Of a DNA stretch of 64,000 nucleotides, positions 6,853-15,366 are shown piece after piece. How positions within the stretch are numbered: position 1 is the first letter of the stretch; every line of letters starts with the position of its first letter. The translations under genes and the position numbers were made by a program. This stretch comes from JALUZX01 sp964561605 (GTDB taxonomy: Bacteria; Planctomycetota; UBA1135; JALUZX01). The notes beneath the pieces were generated by a model. The model was given only the letters and a program-made list of their open reading frames with translations. It searched no databases and was not told the DNA's origin. Where the stretch lies: the NCBI GenBank assembly GCA_964561605.1, contig CAZLQD010000023.1, positions 1 to 64,000 of the forward strand. The letters are read 5' to 3'.

Positions 6853-8811
6853 ATGGCCAAGTCTCCTCTCCTGGAGCCCCTTCGAATCGGCTCCCTGGCC
6901 CTTCCCAACCGGGTGGTCATGACCACGGTCAAGCTGGGCTACGCCGGAAAAGACGGCCGGGTCACCTCCCGGCACATCGCCTTCTACGCCCGGAGAGCCC
7001 GGGGAGGGGTGGGACTGATCACTACCGAGCCCATGTACGTCCAGCCCAACGGCAAGGAGATCCCCACTCAACTCGGGATCTACGACGACTCCTTCCTTCC
7101 CGGCCTGGAGGGACTGGTCGAAGAGGTCCACCGGGCGGGAGGGCGGATCATGGCCCACATCAACCACGCCGGCCGGGCGGCAAACCCCAAGCTCGTCCCC
7201 CAGGAGAACCTGGTCTCCCCCTCGGCCGTGCCCTGCCCGGCCAACGGAGTCACTCCCCGTCCCTTGGAGAAACAGGAGATCCACGCCCTGGTGGATTCCT
7301 TCGCCTCCGCCGCGGCCCGGGCCCGGGCGGCCGGCTTCGACGCCCTGGAGATCCCCTTCAGCCACGGTTACCTGATCCACCAGTTCCTCTCGCCCCATAC
7401 GAACCGGAGGGAGGACGATTACGGAGGCTCCTTCGAAAACCGCCTCCGCTTCGGGATAGATATCCTCAAGGCCGCAAGGGCAAGGGTCGGGAAAGACTTT
7501 CCCCTCGTGGTCCGGATGAACGCCATGGACCACTTCGAGGGAGGGTTGACCCTGGAAGACGCCCTGGCCCTGGCCCCTCTCCTCCAGGCGGCCGGCGCCG
7601 ACGCCTTGAGCGTCTCCTCGGGGACGATGTGCGAAACACCGCCCTTCTGCCTCTACCCCATCGGAACACCCAAGGCCCACCTCCTCCCGGCGGCGGCGAA
7701 GATCCGGGCCGCCGTGGAGATCCCCGTGATCACGGCTGGAAGGATTCGCTCCCCCCGGGTCGCCGAGGAGGCCCTCCTTGAAGGACAGACCGACCTGGTG
7801 GGCCTGGGCCGGCCCTTCCTGGCCGACCCGGACTGGGTCCGCAAAGTGGAGGAAGGCGACCGGGAGGGGATCCTCCTCTGCGCCGCCTGCCACCAAGGGT
7901 GCCTCTTCGAACTCCGCAAGGCCCACGGCACGGCCTGCATGTTCAATCCCCTCACCGGGAGGGAAGGAGAAATCGAGATCGAAAAGGCCTCCGCCCCCAA
8001 GAGGGTGGTGGTCGTGGGGGGAGGCCCGGCCGGGATGGAAGCGGCCTGGGTGGCCGCCCGGCGGGGGCACGAAGTCACGCTGTTTGAAAAGGAAGACCGG
8101 CTGGGAGGCCAACTCCTCCTGGCCGTGAAGGTCCCGGCGAAGGAAGAGTTCGCCGACTTCCTCCGCTGGCAGGCCCTCATGCTGGAAAGGACCGGGGTCG
8201 AGGTCCGCCTGGGCCGGGAAGTCACGGCCGCCCTGATCGAAGAGCTGGACCCGGAGGCGGTGATCCTCGCCACGGGAGGCCGCCCCCGCATTCCGGACCT
8301 TCCCGGCCTGGAGGAGACCCGGTGGACCACGGCCTACGACATCCTTGCCGGAAAGGCCCGGGTGTCCACGAGGACGGCCTTCATCGTGGGCGGCGGCACG
8401 GTGGGCCTGGAGGCCGCCGAATTCCTGGCAAGGCAGGGCGTCGAGGTGACTGCCGTCAAGCGCAAACCCGAGCTGGCCGCCTCCATGGATCCCCTGCCGG
8501 CGAAGGTCTTCCTGAAACGCCTCGAACGGGAAGGAGTCCAGATCCTCACAGGATATGCGGTAACACGGTTTTATACCGACAGGGAGGGGAACACCACGGT
8601 CTTCGCCAGGCCCTGGCCTCCCCGGGAAGACCGGCCGGAAAGGGCCTTCCCGGCGGAGACCATCGTCATCGCCCTGGGCCTCGAGCCCGAGAACCGGCTC
8701 GCCCGCGAACTCGGCGACCGGCCCGGCGTGGTCGTGGTCGGCGACGCCGTGGAGCCGAGGGAGGCCTTGGACGCCGTCCGGGAGGGCTTCGACGCGGCCC
8801 TCCGGATCTGA
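6853..8811 (+). CDS. Old-yellow-enzyme / 2,4-dienoyl-CoA reductase family flavoprotein
   Basis: This 652-residue enzyme has the full three-part layout of the FadH/trimethylamine-dehydrogenase family. The FMN TIM barrel occupies roughly 1-335, with the conserved YGGSFENRLRF and the VITAGRIRSP segment. A 4Fe-4S site follows, with Cys343, Cys346, Cys350 and Cys362 (CxxCxxxC-x11-C). Then comes a FAD/NAD(P)-binding module (VVVVGGGPAGMEAAW near 383 and FIVGGGTVGLEAAE near 513). It would move electrons from NAD(P)H through FAD, Fe-S and FMN to an unsaturated substrate in the cytoplasm. The substrate is unknown: 2,4-dienoyl-CoA, an enone or an aromatic enoate are all possible, and no fatty-acid genes are adjacent. 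The ATG follows AAGGAGG. Confidence 0.85.
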   Translation: MAKSPLLEPLRIGSLALPNRVVMTTVKLGYAGKDGRVTSRHIAFYARRARGGVGLITTEPMYVQPNGKEIPTQLGIYDDSFLPGLEGLVEEVHRAGGRIMAHINHAGRAANPKLVPQENLVSPSAVPCPANGVTPRPLEKQEIHALVDSFASAAARARAAGFDALEIPFSHGYLIHQFLSPHTNRREDDYGGSFENRLRFGIDILKAARARVGKDFPLVVRMNAMDHFEGGLTLEDALALAPLLQAAGADALSVSSGTMCETPPFCLYPIGTPKAHLLPAAAKIRAAVEIPVITAGRIRSPRVAEEALLEGQTDLVGLGRPFLADPDWVRKVEEGDREGILLCAACHQGCLFELRKAHGTACMFNPLTGREGEIEIEKASAPKRVVVVGGGPAGMEAAWVAARRGHEVTLFEKEDRLGGQLLLAVKVPAKEEFADFLRWQALMLERTGVEVRLGREVTAALIEELDPEAVILATGGRPRIPDLPGLEETRWTTAYDILAGKARVSTRTAFIVGGGTVGLEAAEFLARQGVEVTAVKRKPELAASMDPLPAKVFLKRLEREGVQILTGYAVTRFYTDREGNTTVFARPWPPREDRPERAFPAETIVIALGLEPENRLARELGDRPGVVVVGDAVEPREALDAVREGFDAALRI

Positions 8812-8823
8812 GAAGCCCTTCCG

Positions 8824-10473
8824 TCAGGCTCCTCCGCCGGGGTCCTCCGCCACGAGTCCCACGGGGAAACGGAGGACGAAGGTCGTCCCCTTTCCCCTCT
8901 CCGTCTCGAAGAAGATCTCTCCGCCGTGGGAACCGACGACGACGGAGTGGGCGTAGGCGAGGCCCTTCCCGGACCCGATTCCCACGCCCTTGGTGGAGAA
9001 GAAGGGGTCGAAGACCTTGTCCCGGAGTTCCTCGGGGATCCCCGTGCCCTCGTCCTGGATCCGGATCTCCACGGCCTCGTCGAGCCTCCTCGTCAGGATC
9101 CGGATCCGGCCCTTTCCCTCACGGCCTTCCTCCTTCCACCGCTCCTCCACGGCGTGGGCCGCGTTGGAGAGAAGGACGAGCAAGGTCTGCTGGATCTCGG
9201 CGAGCCGCCCGGGGACCCTGGGAAGGCCGGGCTCGAGGTCCAGCTCCACGCCGGCCACGCGCCTCCATTCCCCCTGGGAGACGGCCAGGGCCTTCTCCAC
9301 GGCCTCGTTCAGGTCGACGGGCTCCATTCCGTCCCGCTCGGGCTGGGTGAAGGACTTCAAGGCCTCCACGATCTTCCCCATCCGCTTCAGCCCTTCCAAG
9401 GATTGCTCCAGGGCGGAAGGAACCTCCTCACGGAAGAAATCCAGGTCGCACTCCTCCTTGCACTTTCGGAATTCCTCCAGGGCCCCCTCGTCCCCTGACC
9501 TGGAGAGAAGCTCCTCGGCCTTGGCGATCACCTCCAGGGCGTCCCGCATGGAATCCTTGAGGAAACGAAGGTTGTCCCCGATGAACTGGATGGGCGTATT
9601 GATCTCGTGGGCCACACCGGCGGCGAGCTGGCCCACGGACTCCATCTTCTGGGCCTGCATGACCCGTCTCTCCAGGGCCTTCCTCTCGCGGATATCCAGG
9701 AAGGTGTCCAGGAGATACTTCCTCCCCCCCGCCTCCACCTCCTTTACAGACTTGAGGACGGGAACGGTGGAGCCGTCCAGCCTCCGGATGATGGTCTCCT
9801 CCCTGGTCAGGGGCTTCCCCTCGTCCAGGTATGGACAGATTGCGTCCAGGTGGCTGCAGAAGAGGGTGCAGGGCTTTCCCATGACCTGGCCGCTCTCGGC
9901 GCCGATGATCCTCAGGGCGTAGGGGTTCGCCCCGGCCACGGTCCGGGTCTCCTGGTCGATGAGGACCACCCCCAGGGGCACGGAATCCAGCAAGGTCTGG
10001 AGGTAGGCCTCCCTCTTCTTCAGGAGGCCCGCCACGGCCTTGAGCTCCTCCAGGGAGTTCCGGAATTCGTCCAGGGAGGTCAGGTAGAGGATGGGCAGGT
10101 CGTCCCAGGGAAAGTCTTCGAAGGAGAAGGAGGAAAGCTCTTCCGCCGAGAAGGGGTCGGGCCTGGCCAGGAAGAGATAACCCGAGCCCGCCCTGATCCA
10201 TACCCCCGAGAGGGGAAGCTCCTCTTCCCCAGCACGGAGGAACCACCGTCCCGGCACGCCCAGCTTTTCTTCCAGGTGATCCAAGCCGGGGATCTCCCCC
10301 TCCTCGTCCCGGAGGACCCTCTCCAGGTTCGTCTCGAGAAAGTCCGGCGCCCTTTGCAGGATCCCCGGCCCGGCCCACACGATCCGACCGGATTTTCCTG
10401 CGGCCATGGCGAAGGGGAGGACCTTCCCCAGGGCCTCCAACTCGATCTCCACCCCCTTCACCAGGGTCTTCAT
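8824..10473 (-). CDS. H-NOX-associated PAS sensor histidine kinase
   Basis: The 549-residue kinase has no membrane segment. Residues 1-150 resemble the heme-NO-binding-associated (HNOBA) domain, including a GYLFLARPDPFS strand and a long connecting helix; this assignment is by eye. Residues 155-265 are a PAS domain with three cysteines (202, 206, 213) in a C-x3-C-x6-CP pattern. The kinase core has the phospho-acceptor His289 in GVAHEINTP, the N-box LSNAAHAVE, and ATP-lid motifs DEGTGIPEE and GKGLAYAHSVV. Its ATG at 10473 overlaps the H-NOX stop (ATGA), so the two proteins are translationally coupled. The likely role is to transduce nitric oxide (or oxygen) binding by H-NOX into phosphorylation of a response regulator encoded elsewhere. 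Confidence 0.85.
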   Translation of the reverse strand: MKTLVKGVEIELEALGKVLPFAMAAGKSGRIVWAGPGILQRAPDFLETNLERVLRDEEGEIPGLDHLEEKLGVPGRWFLRAGEEELPLSGVWIRAGSGYLFLARPDPFSAEELSSFSFEDFPWDDLPILYLTSLDEFRNSLEELKAVAGLLKKREAYLQTLLDSVPLGVVLIDQETRTVAGANPYALRIIGAESGQVMGKPCTLFCSHLDAICPYLDEGKPLTREETIIRRLDGSTVPVLKSVKEVEAGGRKYLLDTFLDIRERKALERRVMQAQKMESVGQLAAGVAHEINTPIQFIGDNLRFLKDSMRDALEVIAKAEELLSRSGDEGALEEFRKCKEECDLDFFREEVPSALEQSLEGLKRMGKIVEALKSFTQPERDGMEPVDLNEAVEKALAVSQGEWRRVAGVELDLEPGLPRVPGRLAEIQQTLLVLLSNAAHAVEERWKEEGREGKGRIRILTRRLDEAVEIRIQDEGTGIPEELRDKVFDPFFSTKGVGIGSGKGLAYAHSVVVGSHGGEIFFETERGKGTTFVLRFPVGLVAEDPGGGA

Positions 10474-11009
10474 CGCTGGAACACCTCGAATACGCAATGG
10501 TGGTTTCCCCGGTGGACGCATTCCACCTCGGCGACCGCCAGGGGTTTTCCGAAGTACTGGCCCACGCCCTCCACCAGTCCCCTCACGACCGGGCAAAGCC
10601 CCCTTGTGGAGAGGTAATGGATCCGGACGATCCCCTCCCTTTCCTCCACCTCGAAGGTGGGCGGGACGGCCCCGGGAAGGTTCCTCGTGACCATCCGGTG
10701 AATCCGGTCCACGTTCTTCAGTACCTCCAGGGGGGAAGACCCGGCCAGGGCGAAATAGGCGGGATAGAGGACCGGGGCCACCCGGGTGAACCAGTAGCGC
10801 CCGAATTCCACCATCACTCCCTCGGAAGGAAGGTCCAGGACCTCCGCGGCGGCCTGGACCAGGCGGAGGGTGCCCTCGTCGGGGTAGTCCTCGGTCAGCA
10901 GGAAGAGATCCTCCTCCAGGCCGGCCTTCTTCCGGATCTCCTCCCAGGTGGACTCGCCGAACCGGGAGACCACCATCTCCTGGATCCCTTTGTTGATTAC
11001 GCCCTTCAT
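10470..11009 (-). CDS. H-NOX heme nitric-oxide-sensing protein
   Basis: This 179-residue cytoplasmic protein is the usual length for a stand-alone heme-NO/oxygen-binding (H-NOX, HNOB) domain. The proximal heme ligand is His104 in VDRIHRMV, and the strictly conserved propionate-binding triad Y-x-S-x-R is intact at Tyr132, Ser134 and Arg136 (HYLSTRG). The PPTFEVEE and GLVEGVGQYFG segments also match the family. In bacteria H-NOX proteins bind NO and control a co-encoded kinase or cyclic-di-GMP enzyme; here the kinase overlaps it by four bases. I see no obvious distal-pocket Tyr that would signal stable oxygen binding, so NO is the more likely ligand; this is inference. Confidence 0.92.
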   Translation of the reverse strand: MKGVINKGIQEMVVSRFGESTWEEIRKKAGLEEDLFLLTEDYPDEGTLRLVQAAAEVLDLPSEGVMVEFGRYWFTRVAPVLYPAYFALAGSSPLEVLKNVDRIHRMVTRNLPGAVPPTFEVEEREGIVRIHYLSTRGLCPVVRGLVEGVGQYFGKPLAVAEVECVHRGNHHCVFEVFQR

Positions 11010-11096
11010 GTCCCGCGCCTTTCGGGAGAAGCCGCCTTCCGGCAGAACCTGGGCCGGGAGGACCCTTCCTTACTTCGGCAGGAAGAGCGGGGTTTG

Positions 11097-11170
11097 TTGA
11101 AAAGCCCTTTCCACCGGGCGGGACGAGGCTGGAGGGGAGGCGCCCCCGGGAAGGCCCGGGGCTTTTTCAA
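11097..11170. repeat. Imperfect inverted repeat spanning the trmO 3' end
   Basis: The arms ttgaaaagccc (11097-11107) and gggctttttcaa (11159-11170) can pair over an intervening GC-rich segment, which itself contains ccccgggaaggcccgggg. The right arm includes the trmO stop codon. Read on the minus strand it could act as the trmO terminator. Confidence 0.4.
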
Positions 11171-11661
11171 TAGTCGTGGGGGATCCCCTTGATGTGGAGC
11201 AGGAGGTGGTCCTTGTCGGGCAGGTCTTCCAGCCAGCCGTAGTCGGCGTCTTCCTTGGAGTCCAGGTCCTTCACGTAGGGCTTGATGTCCAGGAGGGGAG
11301 TGCCGTCGAAGGCGTCCAGGGAGGAGACCTTCACCTCCCGGCCCTCCACGGCCAGGACCTGGACCACCGAGAGGCCGATGGGATTGGGCCGGACGGGGCT
11401 CCTGCTGGCGAAAAGTCCGACAGCCTTTCCTTCCGCCCAGGGAGGATGGGCCAGGACGGCCACGGGCCGGGTGATCCGGTGGATCCAGTAGAGAACGTAG
11501 ATGTACCGGAACCGGTCCAGGTCCTGGAGAGCGGACTCCCATTCGGGATCCAGGACCAGGCGGAAGTCACCCTCGGCCTCGGCCAGGGGCTGGTAGGGAG
11601 CCGAGTCCTTGTAGGGCGTGCGGATCACCCCGATGGGGCGGACTTGGAAGCTGTCCTCCAT
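11167..11661 (-). CDS. trmO: tRNA (m6t6A37) methyltransferase TrmO / TsaA family
   Basis: The 164-residue protein belongs to the YaeB/TsaA family, whose E. coli member TrmO methylates N6 of threonylcarbamoyl-adenosine at tRNA position 37 using S-adenosylmethionine. The family signature RSPVRPNPIGLS lies at residues 87-98, preceded by PIGVIRTPYKD at the N-terminus and followed by VSSLDAFDGTPLLDIKPY. It lacks the longer C-terminal domain of the E. coli enzyme (about 235 residues), so it corresponds to the core TsaA domain found in many bacteria and archaea. Some short family members may act on other substrates; the tRNA role is inferred from the family. The ATG is at 11661, ten bases from the stop of the upstream zinc-ribbon gene. 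Confidence 0.85.
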   Translation of the reverse strand: MEDSFQVRPIGVIRTPYKDSAPYQPLAEAEGDFRLVLDPEWESALQDLDRFRYIYVLYWIHRITRPVAVLAHPPWAEGKAVGLFASRSPVRPNPIGLSVVQVLAVEGREVKVSSLDAFDGTPLLDIKPYVKDLDSKEDADYGWLEDLPDKDHLLLHIKGIPHDY

Positions 11662-11670
11662 GCCCCGATT

Positions 11671-11904
11671 CTAACCCCGAACCATGGGGGATCCGCACTT
11701 GGGGCATTTCTGCTCCACGCAAGGCATACCCTGCCTGTGAGGAACCCGCTCGCCGCACTTGGGGCAGACACACTCCCCCCCCGGCCCCAGACCTCTTCCG
11801 CCGGGCCCCAGGCCGCGGCCGCCGCCCCGGCCCATGCCCCTTCCTCCGCCCATCCCCGTGCCGCCACCCATGCCTCTTCCGCCGCCCCGTCCTCCAGGTG
11901 CCAT
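11671..11904 (-). CDS. Small glycine-rich zinc-ribbon protein
   Basis: This 77-residue protein starts with a low-complexity Gly/Arg/Met half (repeats of GGGRGMG type, residues 3-43) and ends with a zinc-ribbon-like half carrying CVCPKCG, then MPCVEQKCPKCGSPM. The paired CPKCG knuckles suggest one bound zinc or an Fe-S cluster. A strong AGGAGGTGGG ribosome-binding site precedes the ATG at 11904, which supports it as a real gene despite its composition. It lies upstream of trmO with only nine bases between, so the two are probably co-transcribed, and it is divergent from selA. Similar small zinc ribbons occur beside nitrogenase-cofactor-like proteins, but no such gene is present here, and I assign no function. 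Confidence 0.65.
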   Translation of the reverse strand: MAPGGRGGGRGMGGGTGMGGGRGMGRGGGRGLGPGGRGLGPGGECVCPKCGERVPHRQGMPCVEQKCPKCGSPMVRG

Positions 11905-12154
11905 GATCCCACCTCCTCGAAGGACTTCCTCCTTCCCGCTCCTTCCAATCCCACTGCAGAAAAAAATTTTCATCTTTTGGTGAGATTTCAAGCCCCCTGG
12001 GAAAAAATCCCCCTTTCCCGCCGGCCCCGAGGGGGGGATCGGGGCGAAAGGCCCTTCCCGCCGGGCCCGTTGGAAGGTTGCCCCCTCCCCGGGGCCCCTT
12101 ATCCTGGGAGGCCTTCCCCCGGCCCCGGGGAGACTTCCAAGGAAGGACGAATCC

Positions 12155-13567
12155 ATGGCCAGAAACACCCAGGGAACGGAGGATTCCAGGAGGGACCTCC
12201 CCTCCGTGGCGGCCCTCCTCTCCACGGCGGAAGCCAGGGCCCTCCTGGAGGACCACCCCAGGCCCTTCGTCGTGGAGTGCCTCCAGGGAGCCCTCCAGGC
12301 CTTCCGGGAAGAGATGGGTCCCCGTTCCCCCGCCCCGAAAACGAGAGAGATCCTCTCCCGGGCCCGCTCCCTCCTGGAGGACCTGGAGCGGGACCGCCTG
12401 CGCCACGTGGTCAACGCCACGGGTGTCATCCTCCACACCGGCCTGGGCAGGGCCCTCCTCCCCACGAGGGCCGCCCGGGCCCTGGCCGGTCTGGACAGAT
12501 GCTGCAATCTCCAGATCGACCTGGAGACGGGGAAACGAGGCAAGCGCAACTACATGAGCGAGCGCCTCCTCTGCCGGATCACGGGGGCCGAGGCGGCCAT
12601 GATCACCAACAACAACGCCGCAGCCACCCTTCTCATCCTGGCGGCCCTTTGCGCGGGGAAAGAAGTGATCATCTCCCGGGGCCAGCTCATCGAGATCGGC
12701 GGATCCTACAGGCTTCCAGACTGCATCCACCAGAGCGGGGCGATCCTCAAGGAAGTAGGAACCACGAACAGGACCCACCTGAGGGACTACGAAGCGGCCC
12801 TCTCGGAGAACACCGGGGCCGTCCTCAAGTGCAAGACCAGCAACTACCGCATCATCGGCTTCACCAAGGAGGTCTCCCTGGCCGAGCTGGTCTCCCTCAA
12901 GAAGAAGCGCCCCGATCTCCTGGTGATCGACGACCTGGGTTGCGGAGCCCTGGTGAACCTGGAGGACTACGGCCTTCCCCACGAGCCCACGGTCCAGGAG
13001 AGCGTCGCCGCCGGTGCGGACATCACCTGCTTCAGCGGCGACAAGCTCATCTCCGGCCCCCAGGCGGGGATCATAGTGGGCCGCAAAGACTTGATCGACC
13101 GCATCCGCAAGCATCCGTTGAGCCGCATGCTCCGGGTCGGAAAACTCACCGACACCGCCCTGGAACAGACCCTCAGGCTCTTCCTGGAGCCCGAGACCCT
13201 CAGGGAGAGACACCCCACCCTCCGCCTCCTGGCCCGCCCCCGGGAGGAACTGGAGGAGAAGGCCCGGAAGATCCTGGAGGCCCTCCGGGGAGAGACGCCG
13301 GCCCTGGAGATCGCAACCGCCCCCTGCGAGAGCACCCTGGGAGGAGGCTCCCTGCCGGGGGTCCCCATCCCGAGCCTCTGCCTGGAAGTCTCCTCCCCCA
13401 CGGTTCCTCCCGAGCGTTTGAGCCTCCTTCTCCGCCGGAACGAGCCCCCCGTGATCGCCCGGGTCGGCGAGGACAAGGTGCACCTGGACCTACGGACCGT
13501 CCTTCCCGGGGAGGAGGAGGCCCTGATCCGGGCCCTCGCCCGGATCGGAAAGGAAGGAGAGGCCTGA
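12155..13567 (+). CDS. selA: L-seryl-tRNA(Sec) selenium transferase
   Basis: SelA is a pyridoxal-phosphate enzyme that converts seryl-tRNA(Sec) to selenocysteinyl-tRNA(Sec) with selenophosphate. The 470-residue product matches the family length (E. coli 463). The PLP Schiff-base Lys is Lys297 in FSGDKLISGPQAG; other signatures are NATGVILHTGLGRA, the NNNAAATLLIL segment, SRGQLIEIGGSYRLP and EVGTTNRTHLRDY. The ATG follows GGAAGGA. It is the first gene of selA-selD-selB: its TGA is separated from the selD ATG by one base. A 250-base spacer divides it from the divergent zinc-ribbon gene and holds no recognisable selC. Confidence 0.96.
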   Translation: MARNTQGTEDSRRDLPSVAALLSTAEARALLEDHPRPFVVECLQGALQAFREEMGPRSPAPKTREILSRARSLLEDLERDRLRHVVNATGVILHTGLGRALLPTRAARALAGLDRCCNLQIDLETGKRGKRNYMSERLLCRITGAEAAMITNNNAAATLLILAALCAGKEVIISRGQLIEIGGSYRLPDCIHQSGAILKEVGTTNRTHLRDYEAALSENTGAVLKCKTSNYRIIGFTKEVSLAELVSLKKKRPDLLVIDDLGCGALVNLEDYGLPHEPTVQESVAAGADITCFSGDKLISGPQAGIIVGRKDLIDRIRKHPLSRMLRVGKLTDTALEQTLRLFLEPETLRERHPTLRLLARPREELEEKARKILEALRGETPALEIATAPCESTLGGGSLPGVPIPSLCLEVSSPTVPPERLSLLLRRNEPPVIARVGEDKVHLDLRTVLPGEEEALIRALARIGKEGEA

Positions 13568-13568
13568 G

Positions 13569-15341
13569 ATGGCCATAGACCTGAAACGAAGGCAGGCGGT
13601 CATGTCCCGCTCCCGGAAGCTGGGACATTGCGTGTGCAACCCCCGCCAGCCCTGTCCCTGCGAAGACCTGGTCCTCCGCAATATCTGCCCCTGCGCCGGA
13701 GAGAAACCGCCTCCCGTGAAGGGGAGGGTCCCACTGACCCGCTACGTGCGGAAGGCCGGATGCGCATCCAAGATCGGCCAGGCCGATCTCCTCAGGGTCC
13801 TGGGGAACCTCCCCGTCCTCGAGGATCCGCGGGTCCTGGTGGGAACGGCCGCGGGCGACGACGCGGGGGTCTACGACCTGGACGGGGAGCATCTCCTGGT
13901 CCATACCGTGGACGTATTCACACCCTGCGTGGACGACGCCTACCTCTTCGGCCAGATCGCCGCGGCGAACTCGGTGAGCGACGTCTACGCCATGGGGGGG
14001 AGGCCCCTCTCGGCCCTCTCCATCCTGGGCTTCCCCATCGACGAACTGGACGCCTCCCTCATGGAGGCCCTGCTGAGGGGAGGGGTGGACAAGCTCGCCG
14101 AGGCGGGTTGTCCCGTCATCGGCGGCCACAGCATGAACGACGAAGAGGTGAAGTGCGGCTTCGCCGTCACGGGGCTCGTGGAGCGCAAGCACCTCCTGGA
14201 GCGGGACCGGGCCGAAGCCGGCGACGAGCTGGTCCTGACCAAGCCCCTGGGTACGGGGATGGTGGCCTTCGCCGCCCAGCTCGGCCGGGTGAAGAAGGAG
14301 TGCCTCGACGACGCCGGCGCCTGGATGGCCGCCCTCAACAAGGACGCAGCCGAACTCATGGTGCTCCATCAGGCCCGGGCCTGCACGGACGTGACGGGCT
14401 ACGGCCTGGCGGGCCACCTGGTGACCATGGCCCGGGGGAGCGGCCTGGCCGTCCGGGTGGACCTGGGCCGCCTCCCCGCCTACCACGCCGTGGAGGAGTG
14501 CATCCGGGCCGACATCCTCCCCGGTGCGGTGGACCGCAACGAGGCCTACTCCGTGGCCTGGGTGAAGCCCCTCGGGAAGGCCGCCGCCCGCTACCTTCCC
14601 CTCCTCTACGATCCCCAGACCTCGGGAGGGCTCCTCATCGCCTTCCCGCCGGGCAAGGCCGAGGCCTTCGTGGAGGCCATGAGGGATCGGGGCAACCAGG
14701 CGGCGGCGGTGATCGGGGAGTTCCTTCCCCCGGGGAAGGACGCCCCGGAAGGCACCCTCCTGGTGGAAGGGGAAGGCCTCGACAACCTGCTCGGCCCCGA
14801 GGAGGTCATCCTGCCCCCCGATCCCTCGGCCAGGCCCGCCCCGGTGGACATGGAAGACCTCCGCCGGCGGAAGGGAGAAGGGGAGAACGGGGCCGCCCCA
14901 CCCGAAGAGGAGCCCCTGGAGTGCTGCCCCGGCGGCCCTCCCTTATTCTTCGACGAGGAATCCCAGGAAGACGAAGAGGCCGAATCCCCGGGTGCCCCGG
15001 GGGAGGAAAGAGAAGGAGTCCCCATGACCCAGAGAGAACGGGAGACGCCGGCTCCTGCAGGGAACCATCCCTCGCCGGGGCAAGTGGAAGGGAAGTTCAT
15101 GGATTTCATGGCCGCCGCCAACCAGGGCGGACGCGTCCCGGCGGAGACGAAGAAGCTCGTGGCCGTGGCCCTGGCCATCGCCAACCACTGCGAGCCCTGC
15201 CTGAGATCCCACCTCAAGAGCGCCCTGGCCATGGGCTTCACCAGGGAGGAACTGGACGAAGTGGCGAACCTGGCCACGGCCTTCGGCGGATGCACGGCCC
15301 AGATGTTCTACAAGGACATCTGCAGGAAACTGGGGATCTGA
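13569..15341 (+). CDS. selD: Selenophosphate synthetase fused to Cys-rich and AhpD-like domains
   Basis: The central part (about residues 55-400) is SelD, which makes selenophosphate from selenide and ATP: catalytic Cys65 and Lys68 lie in KAGCASKIG, with AGDDAGVYD, DVFTPCVDD, AANSVSDVYAMGG and GGHSMNDEEVKCG following. Two additions are unusual. Residues 20-42 form a Cys-rich segment (Cys21, 23, 29, 31, 40, 42 in C-x-C pairs) able to bind metal. After an acidic low-complexity linker (about 400-485, with a vicinal CC), residues 500-590 form a carboxymuconolactone-decarboxylase/AhpD-like domain with Cys541, Cys544 and His548 (CEPCLRSH), the peroxidase-type redox pair. The reading frame is uninterrupted over 590 codons; typical SelD has about 350. 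The catalytic position is Cys, not selenocysteine. Confidence 0.93.
   Translation: MAIDLKRRQAVMSRSRKLGHCVCNPRQPCPCEDLVLRNICPCAGEKPPPVKGRVPLTRYVRKAGCASKIGQADLLRVLGNLPVLEDPRVLVGTAAGDDAGVYDLDGEHLLVHTVDVFTPCVDDAYLFGQIAAANSVSDVYAMGGRPLSALSILGFPIDELDASLMEALLRGGVDKLAEAGCPVIGGHSMNDEEVKCGFAVTGLVERKHLLERDRAEAGDELVLTKPLGTGMVAFAAQLGRVKKECLDDAGAWMAALNKDAAELMVLHQARACTDVTGYGLAGHLVTMARGSGLAVRVDLGRLPAYHAVEECIRADILPGAVDRNEAYSVAWVKPLGKAAARYLPLLYDPQTSGGLLIAFPPGKAEAFVEAMRDRGNQAAAVIGEFLPPGKDAPEGTLLVEGEGLDNLLGPEEVILPPDPSARPAPVDMEDLRRRKGEGENGAAPPEEEPLECCPGGPPLFFDEESQEDEEAESPGAPGEEREGVPMTQRERETPAPAGNHPSPGQVEGKFMDFMAAANQGGRVPAETKKLVAVALAIANHCEPCLRSHLKSALAMGFTREELDEVANLATAFGGCTAQMFYKDICRKLGI
15013..15026 (+). promoter_or_regulatory. 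Internal ribosome-binding site and ATG before the AhpD-like domain
   Basis: Inside selD, AAGGAG at 15013-15018 sits five bases before an in-frame ATG at 15024 (Met486 of the fusion). Initiation here would release a free 105-residue AhpD-like protein in addition to the full fusion. This is a sequence match only, in a purine-rich coding stretch where chance matches are likely. Confidence 0.4.
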
Positions 15342-15366
15342 AGACCTTTCCGGGGAGGCTGGGACC

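Noticed and set aside
11176..13578. An 800-codon plus-strand frame across trmO and selA
   Set aside because: It is antisense to trmO and out of frame with selA, both of which have clear family signatures.
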